Position numbers and translations under genes: made by a program | Assembly (NCBI RefSeq): GCF_001643305.1 | Contig: NZ_LSGW01000094.1 | Coordinates: forward strand, 1-64,000 | Direction of reading: 5' to 3' | DNA: 64,000 nt | DNA from: Aeromonas salmonicida subsp. salmonicida | GTDB lineage: Bacteria; Pseudomonadota; Gammaproteobacteria; Enterobacterales; Aeromonadaceae | Part shown: piece by piece, positions 56,015 to 64,000 of the stretch | Numbering within the stretch: the first letter of the stretch is position 1 | How the letters are laid out: the number at the start of each line of letters is the position of its first letter | Notes under the pieces: generated by a model | Seen by the model: only the letters and a program-made list of their open reading frames with translations | Databases searched by the model: none | Told to the model about the DNA's origin: nothing

Positions 56015-57631
56015 ATGAAAAGGACACTCATTGCCGGCACGGTTGCCGCCCTGTTCGCGTTACCGACTCTGGCGGCTAACGTGCCTGCCGGCACCCAGCT
56101 GCTACCCGGCGATCAACAAATCTTCGTGCGCAACATAGGTTCAGAGCCCGCCTCCATCGCTCCCCAGATGGTGGAAGAGAGCTCTGGCAGCGATATCGTC
56201 AACGACCTGTTCGAGGGTCTTTATACCCTGGATGGCGACGGCAAGCTGCAAGCAGCCGGGGCGCTTGGCTATGAACTCGACACCACGGGCACCGTCTACA
56301 CCTTCAAGCTGAGACCCGAGGCCAAATGGTCCAACGGCGAGCCGGTGACGGCGGCGGATTATGTCTATGGCTGGCAACGGGCGGCGGATCCCAGAAACGC
56401 CTCCAACTATGCCTGGTTCATCGAGCTGACCGGCGTCACCAACGCCAGCGACGTGGTGCAGGGTAAAAAAAGCCCGGATGCCCTCGGCATCAAGGCCCTC
56501 GATACGCACACCCTGCAGATCACCCTGAACAACCCTGTGCCCTTCTTTCTGAAGACGCTCTCCCACTACACCACCTTCCCCGCGCCCAAGGCGACCATAG
56601 AGAAGTTCGGTCATGAGTGGGTCAAGCCGGGCAACATCGTCTCCAACGGCGCTTTTATGCTCAAGGAGTGGACCCCCAACGAGCGCCTCATCGCAGAGCG
56701 CAATCCCCTCTACTGGGATAACCAGAACACAGTGCTCAACAAGGTGCTCTATCTGGAGATAGTCTCTGACACCGCCGCCTACAACCGCTATCGCGCAGGG
56801 GAACTGCACTACACGCCCTATCCGCTGGAGCAGTACAAGCAGCTCAAGACCCAAAGCCCGGAGGAGCTTGTCAACGCCCCCATGCTCGCCACCTATTACT
56901 ATGTGTTCAATACCCAGCGCAAACCATTCGACAATCCAAAGGTGCGCAAGGCGCTCTCGCTTGCCATCGACAGAGACACCATCACCGAGAAGATCCTGGG
57001 ACAAGGTCAGCTCTCCGCCTTCAGCCTGACCCCGCCGAGCGTCGACGGCTTCGAGCTCAAGCGCCCTGCCAGCCAGTTGCTGAGCAAGGAGGAGCGCGTC
57101 AAACAGGCGAAAGCATTGCTGAGCGAGGCCGGATACGGCCCGGGCAAGCCGCTGGATGTGGACATCCTCTACAACACCAACGAGAGCCACAAGAAGATAG
57201 CCCTGGCCATCTCCTCCATGTGGAAACGCAACCTGGGGGTTACCGCCAAGCTCAACAACATGGAGTGGAAGACCATGGTGTCCGCACTCAATGAGGGGGA
57301 TTTTACCGTCAGTCGCTACTCGTGGAACGGGGATTACAACGATGCCTCGACCTTCCTCGACATCATGACCTCCAGCAGCAGCGCCAACAGCGGCAAGTGG
57401 TTCAACAAGCAGTATGATGCCCTGCTGGCGAAGGCTCATGACTCCAAGGATCCGGCCGAGCGCAACCGCCTCTATCAAGAGGCCGAGGCGCTGATCGACC
57501 AAGAGGCCCCCATCGCCCCCGTCTATTTCTATGTCAAGTCACGGCTGCTCAAGCCCAACATCAAGGGCTATCCCTATCAGAACCCACAAGACGTGGTTTA
57601 TTCGAAAGACCTCTATCTCACCGCGCAGTAA
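56015..57631 (+). CDS. oppA: Oligopeptide ABC transporter periplasmic binding protein (OppA-like)
   Basis: A 538-residue family 5 binding protein with a signal peptide (residues 1-20, ending LPTLAA). Typical segments are SEPASIAPQMVEESSG, TYTFKLRPEAKWSNGEPVTA-like sequence near residue 92, VRKALSLAIDRDTI and SRYSWNGDYNDASTFLDIM. It captures peptides in the periplasm. No oppBCDF genes follow; a terminator is placed directly after it, so it is an orphan binding protein, possibly a second OppA using a transporter encoded elsewhere. AAGGA precedes the ATG. Confidence 0.92.
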   Translation: MKRTLIAGTVAALFALPTLAANVPAGTQLLPGDQQIFVRNIGSEPASIAPQMVEESSGSDIVNDLFEGLYTLDGDGKLQAAGALGYELDTTGTVYTFKLRPEAKWSNGEPVTAADYVYGWQRAADPRNASNYAWFIELTGVTNASDVVQGKKSPDALGIKALDTHTLQITLNNPVPFFLKTLSHYTTFPAPKATIEKFGHEWVKPGNIVSNGAFMLKEWTPNERLIAERNPLYWDNQNTVLNKVLYLEIVSDTAAYNRYRAGELHYTPYPLEQYKQLKTQSPEELVNAPMLATYYYVFNTQRKPFDNPKVRKALSLAIDRDTITEKILGQGQLSAFSLTPPSVDGFELKRPASQLLSKEERVKQAKALLSEAGYGPGKPLDVDILYNTNESHKKIALAISSMWKRNLGVTAKLNNMEWKTMVSALNEGDFTVSRYSWNGDYNDASTFLDIMTSSSSANSGKWFNKQYDALLAKAHDSKDPAERNRLYQEAEALIDQEAPIAPVYFYVKSRLLKPNIKGYPYQNPQDVVYSKDLYLTAQ

Positions 57632-57651
57632 CACCCTGACCTCCTAAACAG

Positions 57652-57679
57652 AAAGACCGCCTCGAAGGCGGTCTTTTTT
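57652..57679 (+). terminator. Terminator of oppA
   Basis: GACCGCCT and AGGCGGTC form an 8-bp stem with a CGA loop and six T. It ends at the stop codon of the convergent EamA gene. Confidence 0.9.
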
Positions 57680-58599
57680 CAATCTTCCTGACAGCTCGCC
57701 AGCGCCACACTGGCCCGACGACGCAGTAGCACAGGCTGCACCAGCAGTTGCGCCAGCAAGACCCCAAGCGGGGTCATGCCACCACCGATCAGGTGATAGC
57801 TGGTCAGCGTTTCCCCCAGCCAGCTGATGGCCAGTGCCGCCGTCATCACTGGCAGCAGATTCATGAAGATAGCGGTGCGGCTTGCCCCCAGCAGGGCTAT
57901 GCCCTGCATCCAGAGCCAAGGCGACAGCGCCGAAGTGGGGATCCCCGCATACAGGATGAGCCAGAGCGCGCGGCCATCTGGCCACTGCCCATCCACCAGC
58001 AGGTAGAACGGGGTGAGAAACAGCAGGCTGCACAGCACCTGGCCGTAGAGCATGGACCAGTTGTCCAGCCCCAGATCCCACTTTTTGAGCAGGACGCTAT
58101 AGAGGGCATAGGTGCCCGCCGAGAGCAGCATATAGACGGAGCCGATGTGAATGCCCTGGGTAAACAGACGGGACGGATCCCCCTGTCCCAGCAAGATGGT
58201 CAGCCCCAGAATGGAGATAAGCCCACCGAGCAGAGCCCCCCAGGTGGGACGCTCACGCAGCAGCCAGATACTGAGCAGTACCGTCATCAGCGGTGTCAGC
58301 CCCATCATCAGACCTATCTCCGTGGCTCCCAGGGTTTGCGCCGCGTAGTACCCCAGGGTCTGGTTCAGCACCATGCCGAGCAGGGCCAGCGCCGCCAGCT
58401 GATAGAAACCGGCCCGCAGTTTGGCCCGATCCCGCCAGGCCCTGTGTGCGAGGAAAGGCGTCAAGATGATGGCGGCCACCATCCAGCGCGACCAGGCCAG
58501 TGCCGCGGGTGAAAGCAATCCAACCGCCAGCTTGCTGACAATGGCATTGCCAGACCAGATGGCCATGCAGGAGAAGGGAAACAAAAAGGCAAGAGGCAT
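57679..58599 (-). CDS. EamA-family (DMT superfamily) transporter
   Basis: About 306 residues with ten membrane helices made of two EamA repeats: the first with AIWSGNAIVSKLAVG and ATEIGLMMGLTPLMTVLL, the second with GTYALYSVLLKKWDLG and GASRTAIFMNLLPVMTAAL. Such proteins export amino acids, purines or other metabolites; the substrate is unknown. The ATG at 58599 fits the family start better than the TTG 22 codons upstream, although its ribosome-binding sequence is weak. Confidence 0.85.
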   Translation of the reverse strand: MPLAFLFPFSCMAIWSGNAIVSKLAVGLLSPAALAWSRWMVAAIILTPFLAHRAWRDRAKLRAGFYQLAALALLGMVLNQTLGYYAAQTLGATEIGLMMGLTPLMTVLLSIWLLRERPTWGALLGGLISILGLTILLGQGDPSRLFTQGIHIGSVYMLLSAGTYALYSVLLKKWDLGLDNWSMLYGQVLCSLLFLTPFYLLVDGQWPDGRALWLILYAGIPTSALSPWLWMQGIALLGASRTAIFMNLLPVMTAALAISWLGETLTSYHLIGGGMTPLGVLLAQLLVQPVLLRRRASVALASCQED

Positions 58600-58740
58600 A
58601 ACGCTGTGCACAGAAACGATCCGGTATTTCAGGCGGGAGTATAAGGGGGCAAACAAGATTCGCAAGCACAGCCCGGCATTGCGAATGCGGGTGACGTTGA
58701 ACCGAGATCGAACTGAGCCAATTCGGCCATATCAGGGCTG

Positions 58741-58773
58741 AAAACAATCATGCCCGCACAGTGGCGGGCATGA
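58741..58773 (-). terminator. Terminator of ytfK
   Basis: TCATGCCCGC and GCGGGCATGA form a 10-bp stem with a six-base loop, followed by TTGTTTT on the minus strand, 27 bp past the ytfK stop. Confidence 0.8.
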
Positions 58774-58799
58774 AGCGGCTGGATGGGATGGCACAGAAC

Positions 58800-59006
58800 T
58801 TATGCCGCATCCATGTGCAGTCTGGAGATCATCTCATTGACCTCGAACACGGTCTGGCGGTGGGGTATGTCAGCTGGTGTTGGCATCATCAGCAAGCCTG
58901 ACTGGAAATCAAAACGCCCCCTGCCATGGATATAAATCCGCCCCTTGAAGAAGGTTTTGACATGTTTTGCCACCATCAGTGGCAGGTACTTCTTGAACAC
59001 TCTCAT
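58800..59006 (-). CDS. ytfK: YtfK-like stringent-response factor (DUF1107)
   Basis: A 68-residue protein, the same length as Escherichia coli YtfK and alike along its length. The N-terminus is MRVFKKYLPLMVAKHVKTFF, then KGRIYIHGRGRFDFQSG, and the C-terminal helix is VFEVNEMISRLHM. In Escherichia coli YtfK binds SpoT and favours ppGpp synthesis under phosphate and fatty-acid starvation; the same role here is inferred. The ATG at 59006 has AGAGG upstream. It has its own terminator; sixA ends 122 bp upstream on the same strand. Confidence 0.88.
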   Translation of the reverse strand: MRVFKKYLPLMVAKHVKTFFKGRIYIHGRGRFDFQSGLLMMPTPADIPHRQTVFEVNEMISRLHMDAA

Positions 59007-59128
59007 CGTTTGCAACCTCTTGCAGTTGTATCCGTATGACAGCAGCTTCTGCGAAATAATTCCGTAAATTCTTTATAAAAATCCGGAAAAATCGCAACTC
59101 TCTTCCCCAAAAAACCAATCTATAACTT

Positions 59129-59596
59129 TTAACGTATTGTATGTGGTCCTTCCAGCCAGAGCAATACCCCCTTGCCATCTTGCCATTCGATACAGGCCAT
59201 GCCTGACGTGGCAAACATGGGGGCACCTGCCGCCGGGCAGAGGCTCTGCACCAGATAACCTACCAGTGGCAGGTGGCTGACCATCAAAATTTGTTCATGT
59301 GTTGCCGCCAACGCAGTGAGATAGCTTGCGACAAAAGCAGGATCTCCATAGGGAGTGATCTCCTTGCTCTCTTCGACCCTGGTGGCCTTGGGCAATTCAC
59401 TGCATATACTCTGCCAGGTTTGTCTGGCGCGCAGATAATTGCTGTGGACAACCAAATCCAGCACCCCGTCCAGTTGGGGCGCCAGCCAACTGGCCATGTG
59501 AATGGACTCTTCAATTCCCTGCTCGGTCAGTGGACGCTGTTCATCTGTTTTCGCATTCATGCCAGCCTGGCCATGACGCATGATGTAGATTTTCAT
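59129..59596 (-). CDS. sixA: Phosphohistidine phosphatase SixA
   Basis: A 155-residue histidine phosphatase. The N-terminal MKIYIMRHGQAG holds the RHG catalytic His (His8); SNYLRARQTWQ and LMVSHLPLVGYLVQSL carry the second Arg and His of the active site. SixA removes phosphate from the histidine of phosphorelay or nitrogen-PTS proteins. The ATG at 59596 has CGAGG upstream, and it diverges from the protease gene. Confidence 0.93.
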   Translation of the reverse strand: MKIYIMRHGQAGMNAKTDEQRPLTEQGIEESIHMASWLAPQLDGVLDLVVHSNYLRARQTWQSICSELPKATRVEESKEITPYGDPAFVASYLTALAATHEQILMVSHLPLVGYLVQSLCPAAGAPMFATSGMACIEWQDGKGVLLWLEGPHTIR

Positions 59597-59758
59597 TACA
59601 ACCTCGCCCAACGGGCCTGTTTTGATAGCGGGGGGATCTTACCCCGCCATGCCGGGGGAAACAATTGCGCTACCTCTCAGAAAAGGGTTTGCCTCACTGG
59701 ATAGCGGGGTCGATAATCATGTTTAAATTCAAATAAATCCAACACGAGTCACGCGCCA

Positions 59759-62533
59759 ATGAGCCCATATGCCAGCCCTAATGACCATCGGCAATACCAC
59801 TATCTGGAGCTGGCAAACCGGCTCAGAGTCTTGTTGATCTGCGATCCCGACACCGACAAATCTGCCGCTTCCCTGGCAGTCAACACCGGTCATTTCGACG
59901 ATCCGGCTGATCGGCAGGGGATGGCTCATTTCCTTGAGCATATGCTGTTCCTTGGCACCCGCACTTATCCCAAGCCTGGTGAGTACCAGCAATTTATGAG
60001 CCGTCATGGCGGCAGCAACAATGCCTGGACCGGCACCGAGTTCACCAACTTCTTTTTCGAGATAGACACCGGCTTCTTCGAGGCCGGTCTCGACCGTTTT
60101 TCCCAGTTCTTCATCTGCCCCACTTTCACCCCCGAGTGGGTGGATAAAGAGCGCAACGCGGTCGACTCCGAGTACCGCCTAAAGCTGCAGGACGATGTGC
60201 GCCGCAGCTACCAGGTACATAAAGAGACGGTCAACCCGGCCCACCCTTTCTCCAAGTTCTCGGTCGGCAACCTGGATACCCTGGCGGATCTGCCCGGTCG
60301 GGATCTGCGCGCCGACCTCATCCGGTTCTACGAATCTCACTACAGCGCGGATCGCATGGCGCTGGTGATGATCTCGCCTGAATCCATCGAGACCCAGATT
60401 GAGTGGTGCGATCGCTTTTTCGCTCCCATTTTGAATCGCAATTTGGGAATACCGACCCTGACGACCCCCCTCTATCGCCTCGACGATCTCGGCATCCGCA
60501 TCCGCATCAATCCGGTCAAGGAAACCCGCAAGCTGGCGCTGACCTTTCCGCTGCCCAATGTGGATGAGTTTTATGACAAAAAACCTCTCACCTTCCTGAG
60601 CCACCTCATCGGCTATGAAGGGGATGGCAGTCTGCTCTCCCTGCTGAAAGCAAAAGGCTGGGTCAACCAGCTCTCCGCCGGGGGCGGCATCAGCGGCGCC
60701 AACTTCAAAGATTTCGGGGTGAGTTTCGGCCTCACGCCGCTTGGGCTCGAACACGTCAACGAGATAGTGGCCGCCCTGTTCGGCTACCTGAAGCTCATCG
60801 AGCGCGGCGGGGTGGAGAGCTGGCGCTACGAAGAGAAGCGCACCGTACTCAAGTCGGCGTTCCGCTTTCAGGAGCGGGGCCGGGCCCTCGACACCGTCTC
60901 CGGGCTGGTGTTGAACCTGTTCAGCTACACGCCCGAGGATCTGCTCTACGGCGATTACATGATGCGCGAATACGACGAGGCGCTGATCCACCGCCTGCTC
61001 GCCAAGCTCACGCCACACAATCTGCGCATGACCATCACAGCGCCGGAGCTGGCCACGGATCGCCTGGCCCGCTGGTATCAGACCCCCTATGGCGTCGACA
61101 TCATCACGGAGGCGGAAAAGATCCACTGGCAGCAGAGCGAACCTAATCCGGCCCTCACCCTGCCCTTGCCAAACCCCTTTATCAGCAACCGGCTCGATCC
61201 GCGCCAGCCAGCACTGCAGGCCGACATGCCCGCCTGCATCATCGACAGGCCCGGGTTTCGGCTCTGGCATCTGCACGAGCATCAGTTCAGCGTGCCCAAG
61301 GGCAATCTCTACATCTCCATCGACAGCGAGCACGCGGTCAAAAGCCCGCGCCACATCGCCATGGCACGGCTTGCGGTAGAGCTGCTCACGGATCACCTCA
61401 ACGCCCTCACCTACCCGGCGGAGCTGGCAGGGCTGGGCTACCAGATCTATGCCCACCAGGGCGGCTTTACCATCAACCTGAGCGGCTTTGCGGACAAGCA
61501 ACCCCTGCTGCTCGACATGATCCTCGGCAACCGCACCCTGGGCTATCCGGATCCGGGCCGCTTCGCCGAGATAAAAGAGCAGCTCATCCGCAACTGGGAC
61601 AACCAGTCCAAGGCGCGGCCCATCTCCCAGCTGTTCAACCAGCTCACCAGTTTGCTGCAACCAAACAACCCGCCGTTCGAGCAGTTGCTGCGCCATCTAC
61701 GCACCGTGGAACTTGGCGAGATGCCGGCGTTTGTCGCCCAGCTGTTCGGGGAGGTACACATAGAAGCGCTGGTTCACGGTGACTGGAATGCCGCCGAGGC
61801 GCTCGAACTGGCCGCTCTGCTGGAGCGCCACCTCGGCACCCACAGCCAGCCCAGTGCCGAGACCCGCCGCCCGCTCATCTCCATCCAAAACAGGGGCACC
61901 CTCATTCGTGAGCAGGGCTGCGAGCACGAAGATTCGGCGCTGCTGGTCTACTACCAGTCCCGCACCACCCGGGCGCGGGATCTCGCCTGCTTCACCCTGG
62001 CAAACCACATAATGTCGTCCACCTTCTTCCACGAGCTGCGCACGCGCCAGCAGTTGGGGTACGTGGTGGGTGCCGGCAACCTGCCCCTCAACCGTCACCC
62101 CGGCCTCATCTTCTATATCCAGTCGCCAGTGGCAGGGCCCCAGCACCTGCTGGATGCGGTGGAAGAGTTCATCGACCTCTTCCCGCTGGCCATGCTGGAG
62201 CTGACCGAGCAACAGTGGCAAGACAGCAAGGTGGGCCTGCAAGCCCAGCTGAGCGAACGGGATGCCAACCTGCGCAGTCGCGGCCAGCGGCTCTGGGTCA
62301 GCATAGGCAACAAGGATCTGGGGTTTGATCAGCGGGAAAGGGTGTGCGAGGAGGTGGGCAAACTGAGCCGTGCCGATCTGGTGCGCTTCATCATACAGCT
62401 GCGCTCACGCACCTCGGACAGACTGATCCTCTGCAGTTATGGTCAGGGTCATGAGCATGACGAACGCATCACGGGCCAGTTTATCGACGACCCCAAGGCG
62501 TTCAGGCTCGCCGCCAACACCTTCGAGGCCTGA
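59759..62533 (+). CDS. Pitrilysin/insulinase-family (M16) zinc metalloprotease
   Basis: A 924-residue M16A protease with inverted zinc motif HFLEHMLF: His57, the catalytic Glu60 and His61, with the third ligand Glu in the ERNAVDSEYRLK region. The four-domain layout shows FKDFGVSFGLTPLGLEHVNE in the first half. The C-terminal half has TFFHELRTRQQLGYVVGAGN, the usual marker of the M16 family. Unlike Escherichia coli Ptr (962 residues, periplasmic) it has no signal peptide, so it is probably cytosolic. The ribosome-binding sequence is weak. Confidence 0.93.
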   Translation: MSPYASPNDHRQYHYLELANRLRVLLICDPDTDKSAASLAVNTGHFDDPADRQGMAHFLEHMLFLGTRTYPKPGEYQQFMSRHGGSNNAWTGTEFTNFFFEIDTGFFEAGLDRFSQFFICPTFTPEWVDKERNAVDSEYRLKLQDDVRRSYQVHKETVNPAHPFSKFSVGNLDTLADLPGRDLRADLIRFYESHYSADRMALVMISPESIETQIEWCDRFFAPILNRNLGIPTLTTPLYRLDDLGIRIRINPVKETRKLALTFPLPNVDEFYDKKPLTFLSHLIGYEGDGSLLSLLKAKGWVNQLSAGGGISGANFKDFGVSFGLTPLGLEHVNEIVAALFGYLKLIERGGVESWRYEEKRTVLKSAFRFQERGRALDTVSGLVLNLFSYTPEDLLYGDYMMREYDEALIHRLLAKLTPHNLRMTITAPELATDRLARWYQTPYGVDIITEAEKIHWQQSEPNPALTLPLPNPFISNRLDPRQPALQADMPACIIDRPGFRLWHLHEHQFSVPKGNLYISIDSEHAVKSPRHIAMARLAVELLTDHLNALTYPAELAGLGYQIYAHQGGFTINLSGFADKQPLLLDMILGNRTLGYPDPGRFAEIKEQLIRNWDNQSKARPISQLFNQLTSLLQPNNPPFEQLLRHLRTVELGEMPAFVAQLFGEVHIEALVHGDWNAAEALELAALLERHLGTHSQPSAETRRPLISIQNRGTLIREQGCEHEDSALLVYYQSRTTRARDLACFTLANHIMSSTFFHELRTRQQLGYVVGAGNLPLNRHPGLIFYIQSPVAGPQHLLDAVEEFIDLFPLAMLELTEQQWQDSKVGLQAQLSERDANLRSRGQRLWVSIGNKDLGFDQRERVCEEVGKLSRADLVRFIIQLRSRTSDRLILCSYGQGHEHDERITGQFIDDPKAFRLAANTFEA

Positions 62534-62567
62534 AGCAGGCATTCCCGCCCATCAGCCAATCCCGCCC

Positions 62568-62728
62568 AATAAAAAGCCGACCCCTTGAGGTCGGCTGGAA
62601 AAACCATAACAATTGCGACCAAAGCCGCCAAAAGTGAACATGAGCGTGAAAATCAGACACTGCGTTGATGGTCGGCCGGATGGTTCAAACCAGAGCGCAC
62701 CTGCCAATATCAACAGTGATTGAGAAAC
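62568..62728 (-). ncRNA. Candidate FNR-activated small RNA
   Basis: About 160 nt between a predicted start (62728) and an intrinsic terminator. A long stem is visible near the 5' end: CACUG UUGAU pairs with AUCAA (CG bulge) CAGUG, enclosing about 40 nt. The 3' end is AGCCGACC, a six-base loop, GGTCGGCT (62575-62596) and a T-rich tail. No reading frame with family features is present; the longest is about 29 codons and runs through the terminator. The layout resembles FnrS of enterobacteria (FNR box, short RNA, GC-rich terminator), but sequence identity is not established. Confidence 0.5.
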
Positions 62729-62734
62729 AGGCTC

Positions 62735-62776
62735 ATCTTAGGCACTCCCCTCCCTTGTCACGTTGATCTATGTCAA
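62735..62776 (-). promoter_or_regulatory. FNR-type promoter upstream of the candidate small RNA
   Basis: On the minus strand TTGACATAGATCAA (62763-62776) differs from the FNR consensus TTGATNNNNATCAA at one base. A -10 hexamer TAAGAT lies at 62735-62740. With a start seven bases later the box is centred at -41.5, the class II FNR position. The site is downstream of tpm on the same strand and has no protein-coding gene in front of it. Confidence 0.5.
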
Positions 62777-62836
62777 AGGAGGTATCAAAGAGTCAGTGAC
62801 CTGCCGGTTTGTCGGCCTGGATCACGCTTTCACTTG

Positions 62837-63484
62837 TCAGCCGCGGCGGATCAGGCGATAGGCCACTTCATCAAAATAGGAGAGCTGACCGGAAAGCACC
62901 CTGGGGTGATCCACCTCTGCGGCACGGCCCAGCACTTCCACCCGAAAATCGCGCTCGAACAGGGTGCGCACTTCCATCTCCCCCACCGAGAAGGGCGGCT
63001 GTTTCTGCTGCTCCGGCTGATACTCCAACGTCACCAGCAGGATCTGACCACCGGTTTCCATCAGGCGGCTCATCAGCTCCGCATACTGGCGGCGCATCTC
63101 CGTCGGCAAGGCGATCAGCGCAGCCCTGTCATAAGCCAGCCGGTAGCGACGCCCCAGCTCGGGGGCGGCAAAAAAATCCCCCTGATGGATACGCAAGGAG
63201 CCGTGCTGATGGCACTGATAAGGGCCTAGCTCGCTGAGGGTATCGGTAAGCTGGTTTTCACTGAAGAACTGTTCGATGGCGAGCGCAGAGAGCTCGAAAC
63301 CATCGATGGGGTGCCCCAGGCCATTGAGCCAGAGCATGTCACGGGACTTGCCGCACAGGGGCACCAGCACGGGTTCATCCTGTTGCTGGGCAGACCACCA
63401 GGATTGCAGCCAGCGATTGAAGTCTGCCTGATGAAAGCCAATCCGGTTCTCTTCCCAACGCTGATGCCAAAACGCAGCTTCCAT
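62837..63484 (-). CDS. tpm: Thiopurine S-methyltransferase
   Basis: A 215-residue SAM-dependent methyltransferase. The N-terminal FWHQRWEENRIGFHQADFN is the Tpm signature; VLVPLCGKSRDMLWL is motif I of the SAM pocket, with IHQGDFFAA and YDRAALIALP following. Bacterial Tpm methylates thiopurines and selenium or tellurium compounds. The length matches the family. AGGGG lies upstream of the ATG. The candidate small RNA lies downstream on the same strand and its terminator could also end the tpm transcript. Confidence 0.95.
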   Translation of the reverse strand: MEAAFWHQRWEENRIGFHQADFNRWLQSWWSAQQQDEPVLVPLCGKSRDMLWLNGLGHPIDGFELSALAIEQFFSENQLTDTLSELGPYQCHQHGSLRIHQGDFFAAPELGRRYRLAYDRAALIALPTEMRRQYAELMSRLMETGGQILLVTLEYQPEQQKQPPFSVGEMEVRTLFERDFRVEVLGRAAEVDHPRVLSGQLSYFDEVAYRLIRRG

Positions 63485-63707
63485 CCTAATACCCCTGTTA
63501 CCTGAAGATGCCTCAATATCACAACTTAACCCGGCGCACGCAAGCCCTGGGCCGAGCCGACGGGTAATTTTTGCCAGGCAAACGATTGCAAAACCAAAAA
63601 GGACCGCCAGGCCCCTTTTCTGACATCTTTATGTCATGGATATGTGATGGGTGATCGGCTGCCTCACCAACATAACGTGCGCTGACATGCCAACTGGCCA
63701 CGCGGGC

Positions 63708-64000
63708 TCAGGCACAGACTGGCTCGGCGACCATCATGGCCGCCACCGCAGTTATCCTGGCCGAGATCTGCGCAAACGAGGGACGCTGCGACACCTGCTC
63801 GCAGAGACATGCCCGAGCCAGCAGAATGAGATCCTGCAGCGACTCGCTCTGCGGCTGGCAGCGCGCCAACAGCTCGTCGAGCAGGCAACCAAAGGCCCTC
63901 ACCTCTATCCGCTCCAGCCCCTCGGCCAGCACGCATTCCGTGCGGTCGTAGCAAGAGGCAGCACCAAAATCGCCGAGCAGCACCTGACCCTTCCCTTGAA
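63708..64000 (-). CDS. Protein kinase-like protein, C-terminal end (cut by window edge)
   Basis: The frame is open from the right edge. LLGDFGAASCYDRTECVL contains the DFG metal-binding motif of eukaryotic-type kinases. IEVRAFGCLLDELLARC resembles the helix after the activation loop, and ARACLCEQVSQRPSFAQISARI matches subdomain XI with its conserved Arg. The rest lies outside the window. A leucine-rich-repeat N-terminus is possible, as in related gammaproteobacterial kinases, but cannot be seen. The 223 bp between it and tpm shows no gene. Confidence 0.65.
   Translation of the reverse strand, partial: QGKGQVLLGDFGAASCYDRTECVLAEGLERIEVRAFGCLLDELLARCQPQSESLQDLILLARACLCEQVSQRPSFAQISARITAVAAMMVAEPVCA

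Noticed and set aside
62520..62640. A 29-codon minus-strand frame starting MFTFGGFGRN within the candidate small RNA
   Set aside because: It runs through the terminator hairpin, has no ribosome-binding sequence and no recognisable features.

Overview
The window reads as a chromosomal segment of Aeromonas or a very close gammaproteobacterial relative. The evidence is the tig-clpP-clpX-lon-hupB-ppiD block, the lolCDE-PilZ-mfd neighbourhood, the GC-rich protein-coding DNA, and protein sequences close to the enterobacterial versions in length and motifs but arranged differently. The genus is inferred from gene content; no rRNA or tRNA gene is present to confirm it.

Positions 1-4.4 kb are different: AT-rich, gene-poor and plasmid-like. 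They hold the 3' end of an IS630-type transposase, a short operon of small proteins (68 aa, a 55-aa ribbon-helix-helix candidate, and a winged-helix protein that may be cut by the IS), a 1-kb AT-rich stretch with a DnaA box and three iterons exactly 22 bp apart, an unknown 153-aa protein, a frameshifted small secreted protein, and a tyrosine recombinase. The recombinase lies next to the 3' end of the 4.5S SRP RNA gene (ffs). This is the usual geometry of an element integrated into ffs; its far end lies outside the window.

Positions 4.6-7.2 kb carry a TauE/SafE exporter and an APC-family amino-acid permease. Positions 7.3-21.1 kb form a branched-chain amino-acid degradation locus. A minus-strand valine operon (mmsA, acyl-CoA dehydrogenase, enoyl-CoA hydratase, 3-hydroxyisobutyryl-CoA hydrolase, mmsB, SDR) diverges from a plus-strand leucine operon (liuABCDE-liuR) across one LiuR-type palindrome. 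The acyl-CoA dehydrogenase lacks about 40 residues that normally hold the catalytic base. A 22-codon copy of the liuD start sits in front of the real liuD.

Positions 21-37 kb hold a periplasmic binding protein, a large AsmA/DUF748 protein, satP, a frameshifted mtfA, a GNAT acetyltransferase, an alanine/sodium symporter behind a leader with four consecutive hairpins, a crotonase, a DUF294-exonuclease pair, yjcH-actP and the ABC-F gene ybiT. Positions 37-45.5 kb are the protein-quality-control block, with a sigma-32-type promoter in front of lon. Positions 45.9-64 kb hold yccF, yfbR, lolCDE, a PilZ-like protein, mfd, fbp, an oppA homologue, an EamA transporter, ytfK, sixA, a pitrilysin-family protease, tpm and the end of a protein-kinase-like gene.

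The most interesting unannotated signal lies between the protease gene and tpm. An FNR box is centred at -41.5 from a predicted start, and it precedes about 160 nt with an internal long stem and an intrinsic terminator. This is a candidate anaerobically induced small RNA. Acetate uptake (satP, actP) and branched-chain acid catabolism feeding acetyl-CoA and propionyl-CoA give the central region a shared carbon-scavenging theme.
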